In this document: positions 8,291 to 21,163 of the stretch, piece after piece | Layout: each line of letters opens with the position of its first letter | Position numbering within the stretch: the first letter of the stretch is position 1 | Source: Yoonia tamlensis | GTDB lineage: Bacteria; Pseudomonadota; Alphaproteobacteria; Rhodobacterales; Rhodobacteraceae | NCBI RefSeq assembly: GCF_900115105.1 | Contig: NZ_FOYP01000001.1 | Span: 1,266,097 to 1,330,096 of the forward strand | Reading direction: 5' to 3' | Length of the DNA: 64,000 nucleotides | Made by a program: the position numbers and the translations under genes | Notes under the pieces: model-generated | What the model was told of the DNA's origin: nothing | Seen by the model: only the letters and a program-made list of their open reading frames with translations | The model's database searches: none

Positions 8291-9152
8291 GCCAGAGATC
8301 AGGCCCCCCGACGATTTTTGGATCAAGCGCTCCCAGCGCGTTTGTGTCTTTGCCCGCATAGTCAAGCTGGTGCAGAATGTGGCGAATGGTCTGCACGCGT
8401 GTGCGCCGCTTGTCATCGGATCGCACAATCGTCCAAGGCGCGGTGTCTGTATGGGTGCGTGTGAAGGTTTCAAAAATTGCGGCGCTATATGCATCCCATT
8501 TGTGCAGGCCCTTGACGTCGATACTGCTGAGCTTCCACTGCTTGAGCGGGTCTTTCTCGCGGTCCAAGAACCGTTTCAATTGCGTGGCTTGCCCGACATT
8601 GAGCCAGATTTTGATCAACGTGATGCCTTCGTCGACCAGCATTTGTTCAAAGGCGGGCACCTGTCCGAACCAGCGGTCGCGCTGCTGTGGGGTGCAAAAA
8701 CCGAACACATGTTCGACAACGCCGCGATTATACCAGCTACGATCAAAAATGGTGATTTGGCCCTGATGGGGCAGATGCGCGATATAGCGTTGGAAGTACC
8801 ATTGCGCGGCTTCAACATCCGTAGGCTTTGACAGGGCCACAACATTGGCCACGCGCGGGTTCAGGTTTTCACGCAACCGTTTGATTGTGCCACCTTTTCC
8901 GGCTGCATCGCGCCCTTCGAACACAATCGCAACCCGCTGGCCCGTGTCACGCACCCAAGCCTGCATGCGTACCAGTTGCACCTGAAGCGCGGCAAGTTCT
9001 GCCTCGTACTCATCTTTGTCCCAGCGCGTATCATAGGGGTAATTGCTGTTGAGTATACCGGATTTCTTGGCGGATTTGATTGCGGCTTTGACGGCATCGG
9101 GGGCTTGATCACGGTAAAACGCGCTAATACCCCCATCAAATGGCAGATCCAT
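8283..9152 (-). CDS. ppk2: Polyphosphate kinase 2
   Basis: A 289-residue class I (single-domain) PPK2 that transfers phosphate between polyphosphate and nucleoside diphosphates. It has Walker A GRDAAGKGG (80-88), the lid/Walker B segment IFDRSWYNRGVVEHV (DRSWYNR at 137-143) and KWKLS-like WKLSSIDVKG downstream. ATG 9152 is preceded by GGGAGAG; an upstream in-frame start adds residues unlike the family. First gene of an apparent ppk2-tetR-pagL operon, an unusual grouping that might link energy/phosphate stores to envelope remodelling (inference). Confidence 0.95.
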   Translation of the reverse strand: MDLPFDGGISAFYRDQAPDAVKAAIKSAKKSGILNSNYPYDTRWDKDEYEAELAALQVQLVRMQAWVRDTGQRVAIVFEGRDAAGKGGTIKRLRENLNPRVANVVALSKPTDVEAAQWYFQRYIAHLPHQGQITIFDRSWYNRGVVEHVFGFCTPQQRDRWFGQVPAFEQMLVDEGITLIKIWLNVGQATQLKRFLDREKDPLKQWKLSSIDVKGLHKWDAYSAAIFETFTRTHTDTAPWTIVRSDDKRRTRVQTIRHILHQLDYAGKDTNALGALDPKIVGGPDLWHV

Positions 9153-9229
9153 GAAAACTCTCCCGATACTCACTTGTTTATATATGGAGATTTCTGCGCC
9201 CAAGCGCAATTCGCGCCGCAAAATAAACG

Positions 9230-10213
9230 CTAGTGTCCGGTCCGGCTTGCCGCGCGGTCAATTGCTGCGATCACGCTATCGGCGTTGGTGTGATGCGGCA
9301 TATGCCCGACGCCATCCAGCCGCACCAAATTCGCCGAAGGCACAATTTTGATAAATTCATCCGCATGAATATGGATCGGCACGGTCGTATCTGCGGTGCC
9401 ATGTACAATTTCGATCGGGAGCGTCAGCCCTGCATAGTGCTGCGACAGGGTCACCACATGCGGGCGCAGGGAATTCACCTGCCGCACATTCTCGCGAAAA
9501 CTATCTGGGCGCAGCGTCAGACCTGCACCGATATAATTGGCATAACCGACAGGCGCGGATTGCGGTGCAAATGTCGCGGCGATCCGGCCATTGACCACGC
9601 TGCGCGGCACTAGCGCCGATATCAGCGGCACTGTGACAGCCCCCCCGATGGCGCTGGCATTCACAGTGTAATAGGGATCAAGCTTGCCGGGCCAAGGCAA
9701 TGTAACCCCTGCGATGGACACAATTGCAGATGCGTTTACGGGGTTAGCCTCTTGCAGTCCTTCAACGCCCCACGCATAGGACACGATCCCGCCAAAGCTG
9801 TGGCCTGCAACAATGGGCGCGCTTATCCCCAGTTGTGCTGCGGCCGCCCGTAAAACGCGGGCTTGGTCTTGGGGGCTGGCGCCATCAGTCAGGTTTTGCT
9901 GCGCAATAGGGTCCGAATAGCCAAGCCCGGGACGATCAAACGCCGTTACCCGATAACGGTCCGACAGTTGATCCATCAGCGCAAAGGTGAAGTCGCGCAA
10001 ATTCCCGCCCGCCCCATGCAGCAAGATCAGGTCGGGCCCTTGGCCTTCTTGCACATAATGGACTTGCAGCCCGTCAACGGTGACAAAATTTCCCAAAGGC
10101 GGGAAGTCAGCCATGGCGCGTGCGGCGCGTTGCTGCGCGCCAACACCCGCGACCAAGGCCCCAAGACCCAGTGCCAGAACCGCGCGTTTCAACCGCCTAG
10201 GTCCCAATATCAT
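9230..10213 (-). CDS. Alpha/beta hydrolase, membrane-anchored or secreted
   Basis: A 327-residue alpha/beta-hydrolase. Residues 8-28 are a hydrophobic signal/anchor ([16 protein letters not shown]). The catalytic parts are the oxyanion segment LLHGAGGN (65-71), nucleophile elbow GHSFGG (S139), a probable acid near HGTADTTVP and the C-terminal histidine in GVGHMPHH. The substrate cannot be inferred. Its ATG overlaps the metA 3' end by 17 bases, so it is cotranscribed with metA, but a role in methionine synthesis is not implied by its sequence. Confidence 0.85.
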   Translation of the reverse strand: MILGPRRLKRAVLALGLGALVAGVGAQQRAARAMADFPPLGNFVTVDGLQVHYVQEGQGPDLILLHGAGGNLRDFTFALMDQLSDRYRVTAFDRPGLGYSDPIAQQNLTDGASPQDQARVLRAAAAQLGISAPIVAGHSFGGIVSYAWGVEGLQEANPVNASAIVSIAGVTLPWPGKLDPYYTVNASAIGGAVTVPLISALVPRSVVNGRIAATFAPQSAPVGYANYIGAGLTLRPDSFRENVRQVNSLRPHVVTLSQHYAGLTLPIEIVHGTADTTVPIHIHADEFIKIVPSANLVRLDGVGHMPHHTNADSVIAAIDRAASRTGH

Positions 10214-11114
10214 TCAGATCATAATGCGTGGTTTGATAGATCTGGTTGATCCAATTGCCATACAAAAGATGCCCGTGGCTTTTCCAGCGGTTCAGCGGCT
10301 TTCGTGTAGGGTCATCATTTGGGTAGTAGTTCGCAGGCACGTTTATCGGCGTGCCTGCCGCAACATCGCGGTCATATTCCTGCTTGAGCGTCTCGCTGTC
10401 ATATTCAAAGTGGTTAAAGATATATAGCGCGCGGTGGGCCGGATCTTCGACCAGACAGGGGCCGGTTTGATCGCTGGTGATCAATGTGTTCAAACCGTTT
10501 GCCGCGTCGATTTCATCTTGGCGCATTTCTGTCCAACGGCTGACAGGGATCACACAATCGTCAGAAAACCCTTGCAAATAGGGGGATGTCATTTCGGTCA
10601 GGTGATGCCGGAAACAGCCAAACAGCTTGTGATCCAGAATATGTTTTTTGACCCCGTGGAAGTGATTGATCATCGCCATGCCGCCCCAGCAGACCCCAAA
10701 TGTCGAATGCACATTGGTCTGGGTCCATTCAAAGACCTGCTTTAGCTCGTCCCAATAGGTCACGTCGGTAAAAGGCAAATGTTCAATCGGCGCGCCGGTA
10801 ATGATCAGCCCGTCGAATTTCTGATCCAGGACTGCGCTGAAGGGCAGATAGAATTCTGCCATATGTTCGGCGGCAGTGTTTTTGGTTTCATGCTCGGACA
10901 TCCGCAAAAGTGTCAGTTCGATTTGCAATGGTGTCGCCCCGATCAACCGCGCGAACTGGTTCTCGGTCTGGATTTTCTTGGGCATCAGGTTAAGCAATGC
11001 GATCCGCAGCGGGCGGATATCCTGACGGGCAGCTTGTTCTTCGGCCATGACGCTCACACCTTCGCGCGACAGAATGTCAAAGGCGGGCAGGGCAGAGGGG
11101 AGTTTGATCGGCAT
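10197..11114 (-). CDS. metA: Homoserine O-acetyltransferase (MetA family)
   Basis: A 305-residue MetA-fold enzyme that activates homoserine for methionine synthesis. The catalytic cysteine lies in FGVCWGGMA (C142) and the acyl-specificity residue in [11 protein letters not shown] is Glu at position 111. In characterised MetA proteins Glu111 goes with acetyl-CoA use and Gly111 with succinyl-CoA (E. coli), so acetyltransferase is predicted despite the common name succinyltransferase. The 40-base upstream gap is too short for a SAM-II riboswitch and none was seen. It is followed by the alpha/beta hydrolase and preceded by a P-loop protein, all on the minus strand. Confidence 0.95.
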   Translation of the reverse strand: MPIKLPSALPAFDILSREGVSVMAEEQAARQDIRPLRIALLNLMPKKIQTENQFARLIGATPLQIELTLLRMSEHETKNTAAEHMAEFYLPFSAVLDQKFDGLIITGAPIEHLPFTDVTYWDELKQVFEWTQTNVHSTFGVCWGGMAMINHFHGVKKHILDHKLFGCFRHHLTEMTSPYLQGFSDDCVIPVSRWTEMRQDEIDAANGLNTLITSDQTGPCLVEDPAHRALYIFNHFEYDSETLKQEYDRDVAAGTPINVPANYYPNDDPTRKPLNRWKSHGHLLYGNWINQIYQTTHYDLNDIGT

Positions 11115-11154
11115 AATGGTCGTCCTAAAGCAGCAGGGTTAAGAAATAGGGCTC

Positions 11155-12024
11155 TTACCCGCGCATCTCAAGTGCGTCAGCGATCATGCTAACAAAACCC
11201 TCCGCGTCTTTGACCCGTGCGACAGCATCCATCGGCACGGTGATCCCCCATTTATCAGCCATCGCGCGGTAACGCGGCTGGCGATGCGCCAAAGCCTTGG
11301 CAAAGGCCCAGCGAATGAAATCATCCGGGTTTACCTTGTCCGGGGCCACGCCAAATTCATCCAAATAGGCGTTCCATGTCTTTAGCAAAAATACGGGATC
11401 ATAGGACATCGGTTTGGGTTCGCGGTCAAACCGGCGCACCAGTTCGGCAGTATGCGCGTCCGACCCTTCGATCCAGACCATTAGCGTTTTGGACGCAAGG
11501 TCGGTCATGATCGGATCATCAGGGTTGTTGGTGTCCACCCATTCGCAGATGGAACCGCCTGTGTCGCAAATGAAATGCGGGTACTGGTACAGATCATGCG
11601 AGCGTTCAATAAAATGCCCCGTATCATGCAGCGCCGCAATTTCCGCGCGCTGGAACTGGTCTTGGCGGCGGGTGTATTCATCCCACGGCAAACCGCCCAG
11701 TTCCGGATCACCCGGTTTGCCCAGATAGGATGACATCGGCTTGAGATCGTTGAACGAGATATTCGAGCCGATATAAATACTGTCTGACCGCAAAAGGTCC
11801 CGCAAGAACGGCACTTTCATCGCTTCGCGCTTGGCATTATCGGCGATCAATTCACCCATGTAGCGGGTGCCAATTCGGTAATCGATCGAATAGTGGAACC
11901 AGTCACCCTGCTGGCGCAGCATCGACGACAAATAGGTCTTGCCCAAGCCCGACATCGCGAACAAAAGGACACGTTTTTGCGGCGCATTACGCCATTCAGA
12001 GGCAGAATTGTAAATCATGCCCAT
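11155..12024 (-). CDS. P-loop NTPase-like protein of unknown function
   Basis: A 289-residue protein with an N-terminal phosphate-binding loop AMSGLGKT (23-30) after a hydrophobic strand (RVLLFA). A second acidic/aspartate-rich segment (FICDTGGSICEW) may be Walker B-like, but no clear helicase, kinase or AAA signature follows. The rest is rich in Trp, Asp and Arg with no membrane segments. It could be a small-molecule kinase or sulfotransferase-fold protein. It precedes metA by 40 bases on the same strand; the link is positional only. Confidence 0.7.
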   Translation of the reverse strand: MGMIYNSASEWRNAPQKRVLLFAMSGLGKTYLSSMLRQQGDWFHYSIDYRIGTRYMGELIADNAKREAMKVPFLRDLLRSDSIYIGSNISFNDLKPMSSYLGKPGDPELGGLPWDEYTRRQDQFQRAEIAALHDTGHFIERSHDLYQYPHFICDTGGSICEWVDTNNPDDPIMTDLASKTLMVWIEGSDAHTAELVRRFDREPKPMSYDPVFLLKTWNAYLDEFGVAPDKVNPDDFIRWAFAKALAHRQPRYRAMADKWGITVPMDAVARVKDAEGFVSMIADALEMRG

Positions 12025-12152
12025 TGCCTAGCGGGATGCAGGGTATTCTGCCAGCGATAAATTGACGCGAAGTCCAATTTGCAAGCGCTTGAATGACCTA
12101 GTGATGCACCCTACCTGCCAAGTAATCAATTATGACAGTTAAGGAAAACACC

Positions 12153-13133
12153 ATGCGCGCTGCTATTCACGACACATTCGGCGATCCTGCCGCAGTTCTA
12201 AAACCCGCCGAAGTGCCTATGCCAACTCCTGCCGCAGGTGCGGTATTGGTGAAAACCATCCTGTCGCCAATCCACAACCATGATCTTTGGACTGTGCGCG
12301 GCGAATATGGGTATAAACCCGATCTGCCCGCCGCGATTGGCGGCTCGGAGGCTGTGGGCGTGATTGAAGCCGTGGGCGAAGGCGTCGACGCCGCGCTGAT
12401 CGGTACGCGCGTCGCGGTGGCTGGCGTGCATGGCACATGGGCCGAATATTTTACCGCCCCCGCAGGTGGTTTGCTGCCTTTGCCTGATGTGATTTCCGAT
12501 AGCCTTGGCGCGCAATTGATCGCGATGCCCTTTAGCGCGATTTCGTTGTTGGAAACTTTGCAGGCCAAGAAAGGCGACTGGATCATCCAGACCGCTGCCA
12601 ATGGCGCCGTTGGTAAAATTTTGGCCGTGTTGGCCAAGGCACGGGGCATCAACCTGTTGAACCTCGTGCGCCGTGCCGAGGCCGCCAAGGAGCTGGCCGA
12701 TCTGGGTATTGGAAACGTGCTTGTGACAACAGATGCCGGTTGGCAAGACGCGGCGCGTACGATCATCGGCAAATCCGGTGCGGTATCAGCGGTCGATTCC
12801 GTTGGTGGCGAAATGGCCGAAGACCTGTGCGAATTGCTAGGCGTGAACGGTGAACTGGTGGTCTTTGGCACGGCAACGGGGGCGCCTTTGACCCTGTCGT
12901 CGGGTGCGCTGATTTTTAAACATATCACCGTCAAAGGGTTCTGGGGATCACGGGTCAGCAACGATATGCCCGCAGATGACCGCAAGCGTCTGATCACCGA
13001 ACTTGTGACATTGGCCGCTACCGGCCAGCTGGTGCTGAAAGATGGTGGCACTTACGGGCTGGACGATGTGACCGCTGCAATGCAGGCCGCCGTGACGCCG
13101 GGCCGTGCCGGTAAGGTGATGATCAAACCGTAA
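12153..13133 (+). CDS. Quinone oxidoreductase-like MDR family dehydrogenase
   Basis: A 326-residue medium-chain reductase without the zinc-ligand pattern, of the NADPH:quinone/enoyl reductase type. The N-terminal GroES-like half (MRAAIHDTFGDP...AIGGSEAVGVIEAVGEG) is followed by a Rossmann fold with TAANGAVGK (AxxGxxG-like) and a C-terminal VKGFWGS segment. The ATG at 12153 has TAAGGAAAA upstream and gives the family N-terminus; an ATG seven codons earlier is less likely. It is divergent from the P-loop gene and convergent with mnmA. Substrate unknown. Confidence 0.88.
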   Translation: MRAAIHDTFGDPAAVLKPAEVPMPTPAAGAVLVKTILSPIHNHDLWTVRGEYGYKPDLPAAIGGSEAVGVIEAVGEGVDAALIGTRVAVAGVHGTWAEYFTAPAGGLLPLPDVISDSLGAQLIAMPFSAISLLETLQAKKGDWIIQTAANGAVGKILAVLAKARGINLLNLVRRAEAAKELADLGIGNVLVTTDAGWQDAARTIIGKSGAVSAVDSVGGEMAEDLCELLGVNGELVVFGTATGAPLTLSSGALIFKHITVKGFWGSRVSNDMPADDRKRLITELVTLAATGQLVLKDGGTYGLDDVTAAMQAAVTPGRAGKVMIKP

Positions 13134-13148
13134 AAGGGTGGGCGGCGT

Positions 13149-14288
13149 TTATGCGCCGCGCCATATCCACCCGCCGCCCAAGACCCGCGTGCTGTCAGGG
13201 TCGTAGAACACACAAGCCTGCCCCGGTGACACGCCCTGTTCTGCGACCAGCAGTTCAACTTCGGCCTCTGTCGCGGAAATCGGGCGCAGGATGGCATCTG
13301 TCGGCGGGCGGGTGGACCGCACACGCACCATGATGTTGCGCTCTTTCATATCGGCAAAGCCGCCGTCACCCAGCCAGTTGATCTCGCGGATCGGCACGCG
13401 GCGGGTCGCCAGCATTTCACGCGGGCCGACGATGACATGTTTTTTGTCGACATCGAGTTTTACCACATAAAGCGGATCAGCAAGCCCCCCGATGCCAAGC
13501 CCGCGACGCTGCCCGATAGTATAATGGATCACGCCGTTATGCTGGCCCAGCACATTGCCGTTCGTATCCACAATATCGCCCGCTTCCGCGGATCCAGGGC
13601 GCAGCTTTTCGATCAGCTTGGCGTAATCTCCATCAGGCACAAAACAAATGTCTTGGCTGTCGGGCTTGTCCGCCACGCTTAGCCCGTATTTTGTGGCCAG
13701 TGCGCGTGTTTCATCCTTGGATTTCAGATGGCCCAAGGGAAAGCGCAGGTAATCCAGTTGCTCTTGGGTCGTTGAAAACAGGAAATAGCTTTGGTCGCGA
13801 TTGCTGTCAGCGGCGGAATGCAGTTCGGCCTTTTGGTCACCCATCATGCGTTGGATATAATGGCCGGTGGCCATGCAATCGGCGTCCAGATCCTTGGCCG
13901 TTTCCAGCAGGTCCTTGAATTTCACCCGCTCGTTACACCGGATACAGGGCACAGGTGTCGCGCCCGCCAGATAGCTATCGGCGAATTCGTCAATCACCGC
14001 CTCGCGGAATGTGTTTTCATAATCCAGTACATAATGCGGAAAACCCATTTCCTCTGCCACACGACGGGCATCATGAATATCGCGGCCCGCACAGCATGCG
14101 CCTTTTTTGGCCAGCGCCGCACCATGATCATAAAGCTGCAGCGTCACGCCAACGACATCATAGCCTTCTTCGGCCAGTTGGGCGGCAACGACAGAACTAT
14201 CCACGCCGCCCGACATGGCCACAACCACCCGCGTTTCAGACGGGGGCTTGGCGAATCCAAGCGAATTGAGCGGCGAATCAAGGGGCAT
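13149..14288 (-). CDS. mnmA: tRNA-specific 2-thiouridylase MnmA
   Basis: A 379-residue enzyme that puts sulfur on U34 of tRNA-Lys, -Glu and -Gln. It has the PP-loop SGGVDSS (26-32) for adenylation, the catalytic cysteine of RCNE (C118) and the second active cysteine in SQDICFVP (C215). The C-terminal third is the usual beta-barrel. Length and motifs fit fully. It is divergent from sciP. Together with trmFO and gluQRS this makes three tRNA-modifying enzymes in the window, though not in one operon. Confidence 0.97.
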   Translation of the reverse strand: MPLDSPLNSLGFAKPPSETRVVVAMSGGVDSSVVAAQLAEEGYDVVGVTLQLYDHGAALAKKGACCAGRDIHDARRVAEEMGFPHYVLDYENTFREAVIDEFADSYLAGATPVPCIRCNERVKFKDLLETAKDLDADCMATGHYIQRMMGDQKAELHSAADSNRDQSYFLFSTTQEQLDYLRFPLGHLKSKDETRALATKYGLSVADKPDSQDICFVPDGDYAKLIEKLRPGSAEAGDIVDTNGNVLGQHNGVIHYTIGQRRGLGIGGLADPLYVVKLDVDKKHVIVGPREMLATRRVPIREINWLGDGGFADMKERNIMVRVRSTRPPTDAILRPISATEAEVELLVAEQGVSPGQACVFYDPDSTRVLGGGWIWRGA

Positions 14289-14418
14289 AGCGTGTCCAGT
14301 TAGTTAAACTTCGATATGAAATATAGGAAAATGCGCCGTACTCTCAAGGGGTGGCTATACGGATCATTAAGTCCTTGGCGTCATACCTCGTGTCGGGAGT
14401 AACCGAAAGGGGTGCAAT

Positions 14419-14697
14419 ATGTATCTAAGAAAAGTTGAGGGACCAAGGTCGATCACATTGCCTGACGGCACAATCATGACGCGCGCAGACCTGCCACCCG
14501 AAAACACGCGGCGCTGGGTCGCCTCGCGCAAGGCGGCTGTGGTGCGCGCTGTTGGCGGCGGATTGATTCCGCGCAAGGACGCGCTGGAACGCTACGGGCT
14601 TTCTGACGAAGAATTTTCGGAATGGGAAAACGCCGTCGCCGTCCACGGCGAAGCCGCATTAAAGACAACCGCGCTGCAACAGTATAGACAACCGTAG
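14419..14697 (+). CDS. sciP: SciP, CtrA inhibitor (DUF1153)
   Basis: A 92-residue DUF1153 protein. Caulobacter SciP binds CtrA and blocks its transcriptional activity during part of the cell cycle. The sequence has the family features LPDGTIMTRADLPP near the N-terminus and the helix-turn-helix-like RKAAVVRAVGGGLI...ALERYGLSDEEFSEWE. AAAGGGGTG lies just before the ATG. It is directly upstream of ctrA in the same orientation, as in many alphaproteobacteria. Confidence 0.93.
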   Translation: MYLRKVEGPRSITLPDGTIMTRADLPPENTRRWVASRKAAVVRAVGGGLIPRKDALERYGLSDEEFSEWENAVAVHGEAALKTTALQQYRQP

Positions 14698-14733
14698 ATT
14701 GAAATGAAATAAGCGTAGCACTGGTAACGGGTA

Positions 14734-14759
14734 GTTAACCTTTGGCTGTTTAGGTTAAC
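14734..14759 (+). promoter_or_regulatory. Candidate CtrA sites upstream of ctrA
   Basis: Two GTTAAC sequences (14734-14739 and 14754-14759) sit 20 bases apart, two helical turns, 30-55 bases before the ctrA ATG. CtrA recognises TTAA half-sites, normally spaced by 7 bases; these are spaced differently, so the pair suggests autoregulation without proving it. Confidence 0.45.
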
Positions 14760-14788
14760 GCTGTAAACGAGAAAGCGGAGAATCCCGA

Positions 14789-15502
14789 ATGCGTGTTTTG
14801 CTGGTAGAAGATGACCCAACAACATCCAAAAGCATTGAATTGATGCTGACCCATGCCAATCTAAATGTCTATGCGACCGATTTGGGGGAGGAAGGGATCG
14901 ATCTTGCGAAACTGTATGATTACGATTTGATCCTTCTCGACCTGAACTTGCCCGACATGAACGGGCACGAGGTCTTGCGCCAGCTGCGGCTTAGCCGGAT
15001 TGATACACCGATCCTGATACTTTCTGGCGATGACGGCACCGAAAGCAAGCTCAAAGGATTTGGATTCGGGGCAGATGACTATCTGACAAAACCGTTTCAC
15101 CGCGAAGAACTGGTTGCGCGTATTCATGCGATCATCCGCCGGTCCAAAGGGCATGCGCAATCCATCATCAAAACCGGTCAAATTGCCGTGAATCTGGATG
15201 CAAAAACCGTCAGCGTTGGCAACACAACCGTGCATCTGACCGGCAAGGAATACCAGATGCTTGAACTGCTCAGCCTGCGCAAGGGGACGACCCTGACCAA
15301 AGAAATGTTCCTTAACCATCTTTACGGCGGCATGGATGAACCCGAACTCAAGATTATCGATGTGTTTATCTGCAAGCTGCGCAAAAAGCTGAGCGAAGCA
15401 ACCGAAGGCGACAATTATATCGAAACGGTTTGGGGGCGCGGCTATGTCTTGCGCGATCCTGATCCGGTTGCCCAGGCTGAACCGATTGCTGTCAGCGCCT
15501 GA
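14789..15502 (+). CDS. ctrA: Cell-cycle response regulator CtrA
   Basis: A 237-residue OmpR-class response regulator. The receiver has the acidic pair ED (8-9), phospho-acceptor D51 in [11 protein letters not shown] and the conserved KPF near residue 104. The C-terminal winged helix contains [17 protein letters not shown] and ends [10 protein letters not shown], the CtrA hallmark. In Rhodobacterales CtrA is often non-essential and controls motility, gene-transfer agent and quorum-linked genes through the CckA-ChpT relay. sciP lies 91 bases upstream with paired GTTAAC sites between. Confidence 0.98.
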   Translation: MRVLLVEDDPTTSKSIELMLTHANLNVYATDLGEEGIDLAKLYDYDLILLDLNLPDMNGHEVLRQLRLSRIDTPILILSGDDGTESKLKGFGFGADDYLTKPFHREELVARIHAIIRRSKGHAQSIIKTGQIAVNLDAKTVSVGNTTVHLTGKEYQMLELLSLRKGTTLTKEMFLNHLYGGMDEPELKIIDVFICKLRKKLSEATEGDNYIETVWGRGYVLRDPDPVAQAEPIAVSA

Positions 15503-15589
15503 CGGACACGGTAACGGCACATCACGCGCGCATTGAACGATGTTAGGTCTGGCGGATAGGCACTGGACGTTTTTGGCAAGCTTCCCTAA

Positions 15590-19872
<4,283 letters not shown>

Positions 19873-19929
19873 CTATTTTGTTCGCAAATGTTCTCAAAAA
19901 GTTCTTTACAGGTGGTTAATCATATGAGA

Positions 19930-19959
19930 ACAAAGGAGCAACATAACAAAGGAGCAACA
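19930..19959 (+). repeat. Duplicated ribosome-binding segment
   Basis: The 14-base sequence ACAAAGGAGCAACA occurs twice (19930-19943 and 19946-19959), period 16, each carrying a consensus AGGAG. The second is placed correctly for the ATG at 19962; the first is not followed by a start codon. This is an exact tandem duplication of a Shine-Dalgarno site. Confidence 0.85.
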
Positions 19960-19961
19960 CT

Positions 19962-20084
19962 ATGGCCAAGGAAATCAAAGACGTTCTAGTGCGGTCGCGC
20001 GACACGATCCTTTCGGATGCGCTTGGTGTTGTTGCTTTGATGGTGATGTTGTTTGTCGGATTATCCCTGCCCGGATTGATCTGA
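19962..20084 (+). CDS. 40-residue single-span membrane protein
   Basis: A short gene encoding 40 residues: a charged N-terminus (MAKEIKDVLVRSRDT) followed by one hydrophobic span (ALGVVALMVMLFVGLSLPGL). A consensus ribosome site precedes it. The charge pattern predicts a cytoplasmic N-terminus. It is not a shadow of another frame, as nothing else codes here. Function unknown; such peptides often bind and adjust a larger membrane complex. It stands between recG and a convergent NifU-like gene. Confidence 0.75.
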   Translation: MAKEIKDVLVRSRDTILSDALGVVALMVMLFVGLSLPGLI

Positions 20085-20101
20085 CCGCCTGTGTAACGCG
20101 G

Positions 20102-20137
20102 GCATCGAAATTGCGCTGTCCCACCGATGCAATTTTT
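20102..20137 (+). terminator. Possible weak terminator after the 40-residue peptide gene
   Basis: GCATCG (20102-20107) pairs with CGATGC (20125-20130) over a 17-base loop and is followed by AATTTTT. The loop is long, so confidence is low; a stronger terminator lies 80 bases downstream. Confidence 0.35.
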
Positions 20138-20215
20138 ATGACCTGCCTGTCAATGATCCTGAACGGGGTTTTGCCTCTCCCGATGGAAACGATCGCTTTG
20201 CGTTACAATACTATG

Positions 20216-20252
20216 CCGCCGCCATCCTGTCCCGGATGTGCGGCGGTTTTTT
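20216..20252 (+). terminator. Intrinsic terminator, convergent junction
   Basis: CCGCCGCCATCC pairs imperfectly with GGATGTGCGGCGG and is followed by TTTTTT on the plus strand. It abuts the stop codon of the opposing NifU-like gene. The 85 bases before it (20131-20215) show no gene that I can support. Confidence 0.75.
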
Positions 20253-20691
20253 ATGTGTGCAGAGTACCTAGCGCATCCAAAGTCGCGTCAAATGCCAGCA
20301 AAATGGATGCATGGCGGTTTTTGTAATCTTTTGCGGGAAGCAGGACAGATAGATCATCGAAAGGCGCGGCAGGCGGTGGCCCGTCATGTTTGAGCATCGC
20401 AATAAGCTGGTCGCGCCCTGTCCGTATCTGTGCGGCGGACAGCCCCACAATATTGGACCCCAGAACCGCCGCTGCCGCCTGTCCCAAGGCGCAGGCTTTT
20501 ACGTCTTGCCCGTAGTCCGTTACGATCCCATCTATCAATTGTACATCAACCGTGACCGTTGATCCGCAAAGTGGTGCTCGCCGGTTTGCCGTGGCAGTCG
20601 GTGCCGCCAGCCGCGCCGTGCGTGGCATATCCGCCGCAAGTGCCAAAATCCGGCCGGAATAGAGTTTGATCATATCTGTTTCTGCTGACAC
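20251..20691 (-). CDS. NifU/IscU-like iron-sulfur scaffold family protein
   Basis: A 146-residue protein of the NifU N-terminal/SufU-IscU fold. Two ligand cysteines are in place (C42 in APLCGSTV, C67 in VKACALGQAAA), but the third scaffold cysteine is missing: the matching segment reads KNRHASILLAF. The canonical lysine before the third Cys is also absent. It may therefore be a sulfur-handling or degenerate scaffold rather than a full IscU. The GTG start has AAAAGGGC 6 bases upstream. Divergent from hisI by 66 bases. Confidence 0.8.
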   Translation of the reverse strand: MSAETDMIKLYSGRILALAADMPRTARLAAPTATANRRAPLCGSTVTVDVQLIDGIVTDYGQDVKACALGQAAAAVLGSNIVGLSAAQIRTGRDQLIAMLKHDGPPPAAPFDDLSVLLPAKDYKNRHASILLAFDATLDALGTLHT

Positions 20692-20757
20692 GTGTTTGCC
20701 CTTTTGTCCGGTCCTGCCTAGATAGTATCCAAACCACCAGAAGCAAAGAGGCCGATC

Positions 20758-21120
20758 ATGTCATTTGACCCAAGCACCCTGAAATATAATGACGCCGGGT
20801 TGATCCCCGCAATTGCCCAAGATGCCACATCGGGCGAGGTGCTGATGATGGCCTGGATGAACGCCGATGCCGTTGCAAAAACCCTTGCGACTGGGCAGGT
20901 GACCTATTGGTCGCGGTCGCGCCAGTCCTTCTGGATCAAGGGAGAAACCAGCGGCCACCGGCAGGAACTTGTGGATTTCAGCATTGACTGCGACCGTGAT
21001 TGTCTTTTGGTCAGGGTGAACCAAACCGGTGCCGCCTGTCATACGGGGCGCCGCACCTGTTTTTACACCGATGTTGTGGACGGCGTTGAAATTGTGACCC
21101 AAGCGCCGCTTGCGGGGTAG
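20758..21120 (+). CDS. hisI: Phosphoribosyl-AMP cyclohydrolase
   Basis: A 120-residue stand-alone HisI for the third step of histidine synthesis. It has MMAWMNADAVAKTL, WSRSRQ, the metal/active-site DCDRDCLLV segment (DxDxDC-like: DCDRDC) and the HTGRRTCFY motif with its zinc cysteine. It is not fused to HisE, as is usual in alphaproteobacteria. No other his gene is nearby. Confidence 0.96.
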   Translation: MSFDPSTLKYNDAGLIPAIAQDATSGEVLMMAWMNADAVAKTLATGQVTYWSRSRQSFWIKGETSGHRQELVDFSIDCDRDCLLVRVNQTGAACHTGRRTCFYTDVVDGVEIVTQAPLAG

Positions 21121-21137
21121 GGATGCGCTCCGCGCGG

Positions 21138-21163
21138 GAGTATTTTTAGCAAGATGATATGGG
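21138..21163 (+). repeat. 26-base dispersed repeat, copy 1
   Basis: The element begins GAGTATTTTT and ends AAGATGATATGGG; it differs from a second copy at 38417-38442 at one base in 26. It sits at a convergent gene junction and here provides the last codons (PISSC) and stop of gluQRS on the minus strand. Confidence 0.8.

Noticed and set aside
11115..11154. SAM-II riboswitch upstream of metA
   Set aside because: The gap is only 40 bases and lacks the pseudoknot pattern.
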